Of a stretch of DNA of 64,000 nt, positions 10,490 through 20,847 are shown piece by piece. Source of the stretch: Pisaster brevispinus. Lineage: Eukaryota; Echinodermata; Asteroidea; Forcipulatida; Asteriidae. Where the stretch lies: the NCBI GenBank assembly GCA_023634235.1, contig JAMKCF010000002.1, forward strand, positions 10,484,091 through 10,548,090, written 5' to 3'. A program made the position numbers and the translations under genes. How positions within the stretch are numbered: the stretch's first letter is position 1; every line of letters starts with the position of its first letter. The notes under the pieces were generated by a model that saw only the letters and a list, made by a program, of their open reading frames with translations, was not told the origin of the DNA and did not search any database.

Positions 10490-10950
10490 AAGTCTTATCT
10501 GTAAATTGCTGCTTTTGGGTTGAAGGGACTCACCAAACGAAAGGCTGCCACTCTGTAATTGAACTTGTCATCTCCCCGAACCCCATCTCTTAGTCTTATG
10601 AAAATAAATATAGGCCTACAGGCGTCACTTATTAGTCAGTTTGTGCTGGTTGTAATTTCCAGTACCATTTCGAAGCCAAAAACAACTTGAACAATATTGG
10701 AGACAACTTACGAAATTAAAGTTACTCAAAACAACCGAAAGGCTAGATTAGAACTTTGTATTATTTCGAATTTTGTCACGAATTGTTCAGATTTATTTTT
10801 TTTGCGTAATGCATGATGTTTGCTCTCACACTAGAATGAAGTGTTCCACAATGCCCGTGACATCAATAGTAAGATCTAGAAATTTCATGTATAGTGTCAT
10901 GGTACGTACAACGAGTAGGCATTACAGATGGACGGCAATTAATGATAAGG
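10490..10950. repeat. Diverged segmental duplicate, copy 1
   Basis: Shares ordered words with 13600-14260: CTGTAAATTGCTGC/CTGTAAGTTAATTGCTGC, GGGTTGAAGGG/GGATTGAAGGG, CGAAGCCAAAA, TTTTGTCACGAATTG/TTTTGTCAAGAGTTG, and ATGCATGATGTTTG/ATGCATGGTGTTG. Copy 2 has extra inserted sequence. Confidence 0.6.
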
Positions 10951-11237
10951 TCGCAGTACTGGTTGTTAAATGATACTACTTGTGTAAAGGCAGTGGCTAC
11001 CTTTTAGCCACTAGATGGCCCAGTCGCCCAAAGCGATACACTGTAACATGCGGCGGGAAACTCTCACCAGCTTGTGCTTGTAGAAAAAACGTGACATCAA
11101 AATAAAACTAAATAGCCATCGGTACGATTTGATCAAGTCAATGGCAATCATCATTAATTATTAATTTTCCCCTGACTGGTAAAATGTTAATAAGGATGAA
11201 ATTATTTAGCTTTAATGTACCCCTTTAATGTAAACCC

Positions 11238-12870
11238 AGCCCCCCTTTGCAAAAATTATTTAGCTTTAATGTAATGTTTCGTTCATCATCATGAATGTCA
11301 AAAACGTATGACTATAAGCAATTGAAAAGTGAGCATTTGATGCCAGGGATAAGCCTTCAAAAACTATTGTGTTCATCCTTTTATAAAAAATTAACGAGAG
11401 GCACTTATTGCTCCCTTGGGTCTTATAACTTCTAAATCTGACATATTCCGTTATTCAATGACAATATTAACGAAGATAAATGTACGTAAACAACTAGCAT
11501 TGGAAATATTTTTCAGTTTGAGCCACGGTTCTAGTTTACTGCAAGAGTCTCGAAAAACTAAATTTTCATGCTACTTCGCTGCGCTCATACGCATGAAAAA
11601 CAGTTTCGTTTTCTACGCCAAAGACGCTAAATGACACAAGGTACAACAAATATTCTGGTACATAGAATTTATTAATTAAATAATATTGAGACAGCATGGG
11701 GTGTAGGATTACAAAACTAAATATCTTTCAACCCAACATCGCCTCGTCATTTTGGGGTAGTCATTTTGCAAAGTACACTAATAATATTTCCCCCCCCCCA
11801 AAAAAAAGGAGAGATTTATGTGCCAAATCGTGTCTCTGATTGTACTTAAGCGGGCCCGGACCATACGCCGTATACGCCAATTGTCTTTAAAAAAAAAAAA
11901 AACCCAAAACCCAGCCCCCCTTTGCAAAAATTATTTAGCTTTAATGTAATGTTTCGTTCATCATCATGAATGTCAAAAACGTATGACTATAAGCAATTGA
12001 AAAGTGAGCATTTGATGCCAGGGATAAGCCTTCAAAAACTATTGTGTTCATCCTTTTATAAAAAATTAACGAGAGGCACTTATTGCTCCCTTGGGTCTTA
12101 TAACTTCTAAATCTGACATATTCCGTTATTCAATGACAATATTAACGAAGATAAATGTACGTAAACAACTAGCATTGGAAATATTTTTCAGTTTGAGCCA
12201 CGGTTCTAGTTTACTGCAAGAGTCTCGAAAAACTAAATTTTCATGCTACTTCGCTGCGCTCATACGCATGAAAAACAGTTTCGTTTTCTACGCCAAAGAC
12301 GCTAAATGACACAAGGTACAACAAATATTCTGGTACATAGAATTTATTAATTAAATAATATTGAGACAGCATGGGGTGTAGGATTGCAAGCACGTAGATG
12401 CAAACTATATATATCATAATACTAGCATACAAATTTGAAAAAGAAGGGGAGGGTGGATGGGAAAGGTTAGGTTACAAGAGCAATAAGAAAAGCGATTCAG
12501 CAATACTACGTGAGCATGAGCCTGAAGTGAAGGGCGTTGGCCAAAGGGCCCACTTATATTGCATGGTGACTCAAGCGTAGCAAGGTATGAACAAAAGGCC
12601 CTTGGTGAAAGTTGCTTAACGGAGGAATTTAGGTCCTTTATGTGCAAAACAAAACTAAATATCTTTCAACCCAACATCGCCTCGTCATTTTGGGGTAGTC
12701 ATTTTGCAAAGTACACTAATAATATTTCCCCCCCCCCCCAAAAAAAAAGGAGAGATTTATGTGCCAAATCGTGTCTCTGATTGTACTTAAGCGGGCCCGG
12801 ACCATACGCCGTATACACCAATTGTCTTTGAAAAAAAAAAAAACCCAAAACCCAGCCCCCCTTTGCAAAA
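11238..12870 (+). repeat. Near-identical tandem duplication, unit 675 bp or longer
   Basis: 11238-11709 and 11913-12384 are practically identical, offset by 675 bp. The following ~200 bp (11710-11912) reappears at about 12648-12870 after a 260-bp block present only in the second copy (12386-12645). Each copy contains the hairpin-forming TTCATGCTACTTCGCTGC...GCATGAAAAAC and a C-run/A-run. The 72-codon frame in each copy is not a recognisable protein. Confidence 0.85.
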
Positions 12871-12879
12871 ATTTGTTCT

Positions 12880-13590
12880 CGCGGGCCTGTCATCTGCCAC
12901 TACAATTGAGGCTGCTAAAATAAAGGTGTAGCCAGGGGATTCTTCCCCCACCACCCCCACCCCAACTGTGTACTATTCAACTTCTTCCGATATCGCCCTC
13001 TTTTGAATCAACCTCCTCCCGAGCCCAGACTATCCAGGGGGTAGACTGGTCCCGTGTCTTTATCCGCAAGGATAAAGACAGGTACTGGTCTTAAAGCCCA
13101 ATGATTTCATTGGATACATCACGTAGCGTTGTTTTGTTCTGCGAGTGTCCGTGTGAAATGAATGCTAGGTCAAAGGTACGTTTGGCAACATCCGGTCTGG
13201 CTGGTATCTGGCTTTATTCACGAACCTCGAAGTGTGACGTCAGATGTTCGGGCTAATCCAGGGACAGATTTCACTAACACACCGATCGACGTTCCCTTGT
13301 GATAACCATAAAAAACCACACATTGAGCACGCCTGCAGACGGCCTCTTTATAGACACACAGTCGGGAATTGCATTTCTTTATCTAGCTACTAAGCTCACA
13401 TAAGTCGGAATATTGTGAGGTAGAATAACCCTCATAGGAATATAAGCATACACAATAGGCCTCCAGGCTGATAACTATAAAAACGGCACGCTCCGAGTTC
13501 TGTTGGTTGATCAAGAAATCTTACAGTATGCATGATGTAGCTAGCCTTGATACTATAGTGGTTAAACAATTTGTAAGAAATCTTGAGGAG
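12880..13590. other. Stretch without a gene
   Basis: Holds one short hairpin repeat at 13046-13085 (GTCTTTATCC-GCAA-GGATAAAGAC), which recurs at 49825-49858 and 52148-52172. Otherwise nothing recognisable. Confidence 0.4.
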
Positions 13591-13599
13591 ACTCTATTC

Positions 13600-14260
13600 A
13601 AGTATCGTCTGTAAGTTAATTGCTGCGCTTGGATTGAAGGGTAAAAGAAAGGTTGCGACAATGACACGCAGCTGAATCACGCCTCTCCAAGCCCCGTTTT
13701 ATGCAAATGACATAATTTAATATTCAGTTTGCAGAACAAACGAATATTGTTACATGATTGGCCAAGTTGGCATAGGACCATTTTTTTCGACGAGCGTCTA
13801 ACCTTATGTTGTAATAAACTGGTACTCATACTCAAAAACACATGCTATAGGTACCAGGCAATATCGACCACTAGTCGACAAAATGGTCTTTAACTTATTT
13901 AGTCCATTTTTGCAAGTACGAAGTTACGAAATAATGGTGCTGTATTTACTTATCTTATAAAAGAACATTATTTAGTGTATGAAGGGTCCTGAACGCTTCA
14001 AAACACATCACCGCCCCTCTCTACGAAGCCAAAAGCAGCCTGGACAATTGAGACACCTTACAAAAGTAACTAAAAACAACTGAAAGACTAATGTTCTTAT
14101 TTATATTAGTTATTTATAATTTTGTCAAGAGTTGCTCAGAATTTTCATTATGCATGGTGTTGCCTCAAGCCGTACTAGAATACAAGTCGGTAACATCCAT
14201 ATCAGATTTGTAAGACATAGTATCTACAATAGCGTCATGTTTTTACGTACAATTTAAACA
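13600..14260. repeat. Diverged segmental duplicate, copy 2
   Basis: The counterpart of 10490-10950 in the same orientation, with a roughly 250-bp insert near 13745-14010. That insert contains AACTGGTACTCATACTC and GGTACCAGGCAATATC, words also found at 26257-26320. Confidence 0.55.
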
Positions 14261-14277
14261 TTTACTAGACCAGGATG

Positions 14278-15432
14278 CAGGGGCGTCAATCCGTCTTGAA
14301 ATGTGGGGGGGGGGGGGGGGACACAGCAGCATCATTTACGGCGTGGGGTCCAGGGGCCCGCTCAAAGGCCCCTGGTGGGGTCCAGGGGGCGGAGCCCCCT
14401 GAAGCTGTTGGGTTTTAGAATGTTTGAACGACCTAGAAAAGCTCTCCTTGCTATAAATGTTTACATATAAAACTTGGACTTGGTTCAGAGAGAGATAGAA
14501 CAAGCGACACTAATAAAAGCCCAACATACATGACCAATGGGCAATTCCACTGTAACGCGTGCTACACTTAAAGGTGTCCTTTTACATACATGTACTTTAT
14601 GCTCCGCAGATATTAAAAATATTTGGTTGGAATCTTTATTTTTTTAATTTTAACAACCAACATTCAAGGCTAGATCCTCATAATATTTTGACCCAAAAAA
14701 AGTGTTAACGTTTGTATGCATGGGACAGCTGCGAACATCGGTAACTCGTGCTACACGCAGAGGACATGCAAAAACATTACTCATTTTACATTTTGTTGGT
14801 GTCCTAAAACAAAAACAAATAAACTCTCATGGATTCTATGACAAGTAAAAAATTTACCATATATGCATTGATCAGTATGCTGAAAAGACAACCAACGCGC
14901 ATTACGCGTAATTCATACAAATTGTGGGGCTATGGAAGTCTTTAGAACACACTCTTTTGACGGCTGTTTGGTGCAACCCGCTAGCATGTCCCAAGTTCGG
15001 GCGGTCCAGTGAGTCAAAATGGTCGATCGATTTCGGGCTGTACGTAGATAGCGCGTCACCGGAAGTAAACTTACAGTACCATCAAATTCTTCAGATCACG
15101 CTCTTTCGGCGGCTGTTTATTGCGACACGCTAGCGTTTGTAAAACCAAGGATACGAAGTGTTTCCAATTGCGGGCGGTTTCGGGTGGTCCAGTGAGTAAA
15201 TTGCCGAGCAGTTTCGGGCGGTGCATCGACTAAAGCGTTAGCTTTACTACAGACAGCGCGTTACCGTAAGTCATACAGTAGATGACAAATTCAATTGCCC
15301 CTATAATATGAGATACATGAATTAAAACAAAACTGGGGGGGGGGGGGGACATTTGATATGGTGTCCCCCACCCTTCAAAAAGTGGGGGGGGGGGACGTTT
15401 CCCCCGTCCCCCCCCCAGGATTGACGCCCATG
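14278..15432. mobile_element. Nonautonomous hAT-like element with 8-bp target duplication
   Basis: The flanks are CCAGGATG at 14270-14277 and CCAGGATG at 15433-15440, an 8-bp direct target duplication typical of hAT elements. Terminal inverted repeats are CAGGGGCGTCAATCC and GGATTGACGCCCATG. Long G-runs follow the left TIR and precede the right one. There is no transposase frame. The interior has repeated GCGGTCCAGTGAGT and TTTCGGGCGGT words. Confidence 0.88.
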
Positions 15433-15582
15433 CCAGGATGGGCGGTAATTTGATAAGGTCAGCAAACACATTACTTAATGTTGAAATTTTACACAGAAAC
15501 ACATGCAGTCCTGTTTTCTAAAGGTGTAAATCGAGAACCTCGAATTGTTATACAATCTTTTACAATGTAGTCACATTTTGCC

Positions 15583-15660
15583 TTCCTGAAGACGATCAGA
15601 ACATACTGACCGAAACGTCGAGTTTTTATTCATCACTAGGCCCTAGTTCTTTTCAACAAC
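15583..15660 (+). repeat. Penelope-like terminal-repeat fragment
   Basis: CCTGAAGACGATCAGAACAT followed by ACTGACCGAAACGTCGAG. The same motif occurs on either strand at 38565, 41845, 41936, 46027 and 63335. The stem CGATCAG/CTGACCG is evident. Confidence 0.5.
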
Positions 15661-15841
15661 CACAATTCGGAAAGATTTGTCAAATGGTACTAGAATACAA
15701 TGTTGAAGAGCTAAACGTTTCAAGCAAGTTTCTTATGAGTTGTACCAAGCTGTATACCAATCAAGGCTACCCTTTCAGCAAACCAACAGGCAACCGTTCC
15801 GTCTGGTTTTAACAGGACAAATCCCACAGTGCAATCGAATA

Positions 15842-15863
15842 ACACACACACACACACACACAA
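15842..15863 (+). repeat. (AC)n microsatellite
   Basis: About ten AC dinucleotides. Confidence 0.9.
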
Positions 15864-16093
15864 ACATTATTAATTGTGTAAACTAAATGGAACAGTTTTT
15901 GCGGACAATAGTGAATAAGACATTGATGACTCAATCGTATTAGTGATATTGTTACCAGGACAGAATGTCTCGAGAACTAATAGCTACCCAGAGATGCCGT
16001 AAATTTGGAGAAAATTACGTGTGAATCTAGACAGAATCCAAGGAGGGGCCCCGAGGTCAAAATTGTTTTTTGACGCACTCATTTTCCAATAGT

Positions 16094-16198
16094 TTCAGTC
16101 GACGTGTCGAGAACATGTACGTTCTGGTATTGGACGGACTGGCACGTTGCGAAGTATCGCTCAATCGATATGGCGACCAGGTTGTAAGTCGACGTGAT
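16094..16198 (-). pseudogene. Fragment of the adjacent GPCR gene (TM3 end to intracellular loop 2)
   Basis: About 105 bp matches 18074-18176 at roughly 90% or better, corresponding to receptor residues ~122-157 including the ERY motif region. A 3-bp insertion and substitutions are present. GTCGACGTG occurs at both ends of the fragment. It lies just inside the left end of the M1-family MITE and is noncoding. Confidence 0.85.
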
Positions 16199-16524
16199 AA
16201 GTCTTCATGAAAATGAGGGGAAAAGTAACAAGTCGCTAACTCACTTTAAAATGGTGTAAAATACCATCATGTTTGATACAGCAAAAGCAAATGGGTCTGC
16301 TCATTGCAAAGAGGAATTTATGCGCCGAGCTCAAAATCAAGTGCCGTTTTGATTGAATATAATCAAAGTGCAGGAATGAACTAGAAATTTTCTGTACAAA
16401 AAATTACGTTGTTTTTGAAATGTACCATTGTTTTTTTTTAATGTTTATGTCATCGAACGTTTTGGGATTTCGACAAAAATTGCACCCCAAGGGTATTAAA
16501 CACATTTTTACATTTTTTAGAGAC

Positions 16525-17235
16525 TTCGTCACCGTTTTCACGAAGGGACGATATCGTGAAAAATCGATAAAAAACTCATTTTGATTTTTTTGGTGGTTTC
16601 AATTTAGTTTAACGGTATCTAACAATTCACTAATTTATAGACCTAAAAGTCGTCTAGTTTCTTAACTATGCTAAGATGGTGAAAGCTAAAATCCTTTTTG
16701 TGCGCTGAAGACACGTCTGGCACAGCGCCAAATACGAGTGCTCCGGCTTTTTGCGTTTTCACGAAGAAGTGCCAAAACCTTTGACCTACAATGTTTTACG
16801 CGCGCGCCCCAAACGGCCAAAACTTCTTGTTTTTTTTCCCGAAGAGCCAATTTGTGTATTGCCCTAACGCGTGTTTTTTTCCCCTGGCACAGCGCAAAAA
16901 GTAAGTGCTCCGGCTTTTGCGTTTTCACGAACAGCCAATTCGTTTAAACACGACGCGCTGCACACAGACCACGTTTTGCACAGTTTTCACGAAGAGAACA
17001 TTTTGTTAATTGAATAACTACTCATTAATTAAACCGTTATGGACAAAATTGGAAACAGATTTGTATGATTTAGGATCTCTACTTTCCTGATATGTAAAAA
17101 TTGCAAAGATTAAATAGCGAAAAGTCTACCAACCAGTGATTTCAAAATCAGCATAACTTCAAACGCGGTTTTCTCCAAACATACATTTTTGGTTGCAAGG
17201 GGACAAATTGTCCCTTGGTGAAAACGGTGACGACT
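16525..17235. mobile_element. Second TIR element nested in the M1 MITE
   Basis: The left end CGTCACCGTTTTCACGAAGG is inverted at the right end as CCTTGGTGAAAACGGTGACG. Two internal direct repeats, CTGGCACAGCGC...GTGCTCCGGCTTTTGCGTTT-type blocks at about 16718-16765 and 16884-16931, lie 166 bp apart. A C-run follows the right end. Confidence 0.7.
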
Positions 17236-17445
17236 TGTAACCCCCCCCCCCCCATTTTCACAAGGACTCTATCTATTGAAGAATGAGTAGATCACAAAAC
17301 TGAATTTGACCTTGGAGCCCCTCTGTTAAGAAACTAACCATACGATAGGACATTGTCGCTGATATTGTAATCACGTGAACACCATACACTTAAAAATGTC
17401 CATAATGTTACGCATGTCATGTGCAATGTGGTGTCGTATCAGGCA

Positions 17446-18543
17446 TTAAATGTTACCGGTACCGGACGGGGCATGCCCCGTGACGGTGTTTTGTACAATA
17501 TCACTTGCAAGATTGCTCCTCAACGTCGACCCGTCATCAGTGGTAGCCACTTCGTTGCCTCTTGGCCCTCCGCAGACCATCTTTCTAGCTTGCTTTTGGA
17601 AACGCTCATACGTGAAGCAGTAGACCAATGGATTGATGCAGACATTCACAACAACGAAAGCGTTGAGTGTTTGGTACACGGTGCTGTTCACGAAGTTGTT
17701 GTTCAGCCCAAGATTATACAGGATGTAGTTGATCTCAGCCGGTGTCCAACAGATGATGAAGAAGACAGCCACCAGAAACAGGGTCTTGGTGACGTTCTTA
17801 TTGGCCTTCGACAGCATATTCCGAGCGTCTTGGTTGTTATCACCCACCCTGGCTTTAGATCGGTGGTGAAGCTCCAAGATGATCTTGCTGTACGCGAAGA
17901 TGATGATTCCAATTGGAATGACCAGGTCCTTGACGAAAATGAAGAATCCCCAAATTGCCTGGACCGTGGTGGTGGGCCAGGAGACGTCACAAGCCCCGTT
18001 GACTTGGTATGCCAGGACGAGGTTGTGAACCTCGGACACCCAGCCACATATCCAGGCAGCTGCTATGATCAGCTTCAGTCGACGTGTCGAGAACATGTTC
18101 CGGTGTTTGACGGACTGGCACGTTGCGAAGTATCGCTCCATCGATATGGCGACCAGGTTGTAAGTCGACGTGATGAGCATACCGTACTGGACCCACTCCG
18201 ACCACCAGAGATTGCAGTAGAGCGAGCCGATGAGATTACTGGGTACAGCCGCTGGCGGGGACACCACGAGAAATCGCCGCAGGAGGAACATAACTGAGGA
18301 CAGGCAGTCCACAAAGGACTGGTGAATGATGAGCTTATTAGTCGAAGAGTTGAAAACATTATGATATCTCAACATGACCAGACAGACAAATGCATTGCCC
18401 ATCAATCCGATGGTGCCAATGGTTACATTGATATAGAAAGCGGCTTCGCCAGAGTTGTCTACAGGCTCAAATGTAGGATTGATTGATGTAGACGACTCCA
18501 TTGCAAGTCGAACGTTGTCAACTTTGCGACGGGAAAAAAACAT
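17446..18543 (-). CDS. Class A (rhodopsin-like) GPCR, single-exon, orphan
   Basis: A seven-transmembrane receptor for an unknown, probably peptide-like ligand, expected at the plasma membrane. The 365-codon frame is intact and intronless. N-glycosylation sites lie at N39 and N65. TM1 has GN at 49-50. TM2 has D79. C110 and C185 can form the TM3-ECL2 disulfide. TM3 ends ERY (136-138) instead of DRY. Further marks are W164 in TM4, P210 in TM5, CWTP (265-268) in TM6 and NPLVY (304-308) in TM7. A short Ser/Thr-rich cytoplasmic tail follows, with no recognised sorting motif. Met15 is an equally good start, since residues 1-14 (MFFSRRKVDNVRLA) look less like a receptor N-terminus. I cannot place it in a ligand subfamily. 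Long frames on the opposite strand are shadows. Confidence 0.93.
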   Translation of the reverse strand: MFFSRRKVDNVRLAMESSTSINPTFEPVDNSGEAAFYINVTIGTIGLMGNAFVCLVMLRYHNVFNSSTNKLIIHQSFVDCLSSVMFLLRRFLVVSPPAAVPSNLIGSLYCNLWWSEWVQYGMLITSTYNLVAISMERYFATCQSVKHRNMFSTRRLKLIIAAAWICGWVSEVHNLVLAYQVNGACDVSWPTTTVQAIWGFFIFVKDLVIPIGIIIFAYSKIILELHHRSKARVGDNNQDARNMLSKANKNVTKTLFLVAVFFIICWTPAEINYILYNLGLNNNFVNSTVYQTLNAFVVVNVCINPLVYCFTYERFQKQARKMVCGGPRGNEVATTDDGSTLRSNLASDIVQNTVTGHAPSGTGNI

Positions 18544-18549
18544 TAATAA

Positions 18550-20370
18550 ACAGTTTTATTTTCAGCATTGCGGTTTTAATCCCAACAGAGGCAATTCTGT
18601 TTTACAATGGAGATTAAACTGACAGCACGTGACTCTGGCGACTACGTGCTGCGGCAGCGAGACTACATTCCGGTCTGTCTTCCTTTCATTCTTAGCCCTT
18701 GGATTGGAGAAACCTCAAAACCACCCCCAATAGATTAAAGTATCCCATTGAAGTATACTGTGGTAATAACTCCAGAGGGACTTCTCTATTTATTTCGAGG
18801 GTGGCTTCAAAGACAGTTGGAGAATTTTCAATGAAACGAGAGTAATGCAAAACTTAATTGCACGGTCCAATGCTTATTGCATTTGGGACTCTACTTTTCA
18901 TTTCTGTCTTTCTTTGCATACTGTCTTCTGAATTGTATTTCAAAACCAATTGTCACTGATTTAATTATTTGTCCCACGTACGGTACTATACTCTCCACAG
19001 TTTCAAATCTGCAATTCCAGGCACAAAGACACACAACTTCCAAACGAAAAAGCTCTATACTTTTAAAGTGCAATTATTGTCTGAAGCAGTATTTTTGCGA
19101 TTTCAAAAAGTAGTCGACATGAAGTCAGATAAGTTCATGTACATGTACTAATAAGGAGATGGGTTGGGGGTGTGGCCATTGGTTTAGACACACCCATACG
19201 CTAGATGATGATTCTGGTGGACAAATTTCGCTATTGTCAGACAGAATCCTAAACTTGAACTTTAGACTTACATTGGTATTTTGATAACAAAACAAATCAT
19301 TCTGTCCTACTGAGAATATTTACTAGAACTTGGCGATTGTTTCGTTGCCAAACGCCAGACTGCAAACGCATTCACAAAGTTGTAATGCAAAAAAACATTT
19401 CGGCTGATCAACTGTTGACCAAGTTACAGTCTTAATTCTTGGGATGTTGACAAAATACACGCTTTGCCCTCTAGCGACCAATAGTACCGTGATCAACACC
19501 AAGTTACCAAAAACCTCATCGACATGCTGCCGTGTGATTGAGGACGATATTGCCAAATTACAAGAAGACTCCAGTCCACAATAATCAATGTTTCTGTAAC
19601 AAGTTAACGTACACAACGTGCTCTCATTTCTTTCCTCGCATCAGTGTATTTCTAAATTCCACTTTAGCCTGATTAACAAAATGGTTGATTAATTTGATTG
19701 ATCATGACCTCCTGGTGACAAGTATTGCTTATTTTTACAACGAGGTTTTTTTTGCAGATGACATTATAAGCACAGATGTGAAGTTTTACAATTTGTAATT
19801 CTTCCCAAAAGTAACGTAGGATTGAAGGCTTCCCGTTCAGGGTAATTTTAGTTAACGAACTTAACCACAACTTCGCCATGGTTCGGAGCGATTTAGACAT
19901 TCTTTGCAGTGAGTTCGTTCATGTCTCTTCTCCATGTTAACAAATTAAAACTGCATTGTGCTGTTGCGTTGCTTAATGGAACATTTACGAGGTACAAACT
20001 TCGTGACCATTTAGCGAGACATCTATTACCTTCGACCTCATGAAACGTAGATGAAAACATCAAAAGTAAAATTATATGACTTTCGTAAAATTCAACAAAT
20101 TAAGAAAGAGCTTGGGTCCGAACGTGTCTCTCAACGTTTGAACAACAATAACATTGGTTTTCATCCGTTAATTGGTGCAGACTACGGGGACGCAAATAAA
20201 CCAACCTTGAGGTTCGACACCGATAGCATAAAGAAACCTGTACGGATGTTACATCAGCATTTCTGGGACCAGTGAATTTATAACGAGCTTCCTAACAGTT
20301 TACAATCATACAAGTCAAAACTCTGCACAGATTTATTGAAGGTAGGGTCATAGTTGGGAAATAACCGAAG
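18550..20370. other. GPCR 5' flank and intergenic stretch
   Basis: No recognisable gene. The segment just upstream of the GPCR (18560-18720) is less AT-rich and includes CAGCACGTGACTC, an E-box-like site. A 74-codon frame at 20051-20275 has no recognisable similarity or flanking splice support. Confidence 0.35.
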
Positions 20371-20424
20371 CATACAGCTGCCACCATAAAAAAGAAGTTT
20401 GGACCAAATTAAGCCGTACGGAGA

Positions 20425-20745
20425 GATAATTAGTCGTACGTACGAGATAATAAGTCGTACGGTGAGATAGTAAGTAGTACGTACGAAATAATAAGTTGTA
20501 CATACGAGATAATGATTTCGTACGAGGTTGTACGTTCGAGATAAAGAGTCATGCGTACAAGATAATAAGTCGTACGTACAAGGTAATAAGTTGTACGTAC
20601 GAGATAATATATTGTTTGTAATAAGTCATTCGTACCAGATAAATGAGTCATACGTACGAGATAATGAGTCGTACGTACGAGATAATGAGTCGTACGTACG
20701 AGAAAGTCGTATGTACAAAATAATAAGTTATACAAGATAATAAGG
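20425..20745. repeat. Microrepeat array of CGTACGTACGAGATAATAAGT
   Basis: About 14 irregular units of roughly 20-24 bp, each with a TCGTACGTACGA palindrome and a GATAATAAG spacer. A shorter, inverted and more degraded counterpart is at 24255-24350. Confidence 0.8.
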
Positions 20746-20847
20746 CCACGTATATTGAAGAGGGTCATTATGGCAGACTTAACATCTGTCGTGAAATTCT
20801 ACCTCGGTTTAGGGTATATGATCATTCTGAAATACTCAAGTGCTTGG

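Larger units (their letters stand above)
16041..17326. mobile_element. M1-family MITE carrying a GPCR gene fragment and a nested element
   Basis: Ends are inverted (left GAGGTCAAAATTG, GCACTCATTTTCCAATAG; right CTATCTATTGAAGAATGAG, AATTTGACCTTGGAGC) and match the M1 element at 5390-5931. The interior (AAAGAGGAATTTATG, TTTTGATTGAA, CAGGAATGAAC, GTTTTGGGATTTCGACAAA) is homologous to that element in opposite orientation. Two extra pieces lie inside: a GPCR fragment at 16094-16198 and a second TIR element at 16525-17235. Confidence 0.8.

Noticed and set aside
11238..12385. LTR retrotransposon with two LTRs
   Set aside because: The direct repeats are only ~200 bp apart, with no TG...CA ends, primer-binding site or coding region between them; the following sequence is duplicated as well, so a tandem duplication explains it.
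15583..15625. Definite hammerhead ribozyme
   Set aside because: CTGAAGA and GAAACGTC match the core, but an extra C between the core and stem II breaks the standard spacing. Kept only as a hypothesis.
17419..18297. 292-codon plus-strand frame
   Set aside because: It is antisense to the GPCR, which has all class A receptor motifs; the plus frame has none.
20051..20275. 74-codon frame with lysine-rich start
   Set aside because: No recognisable domain, no flanking splice sites that extend it, and it lies beside a repeat element.
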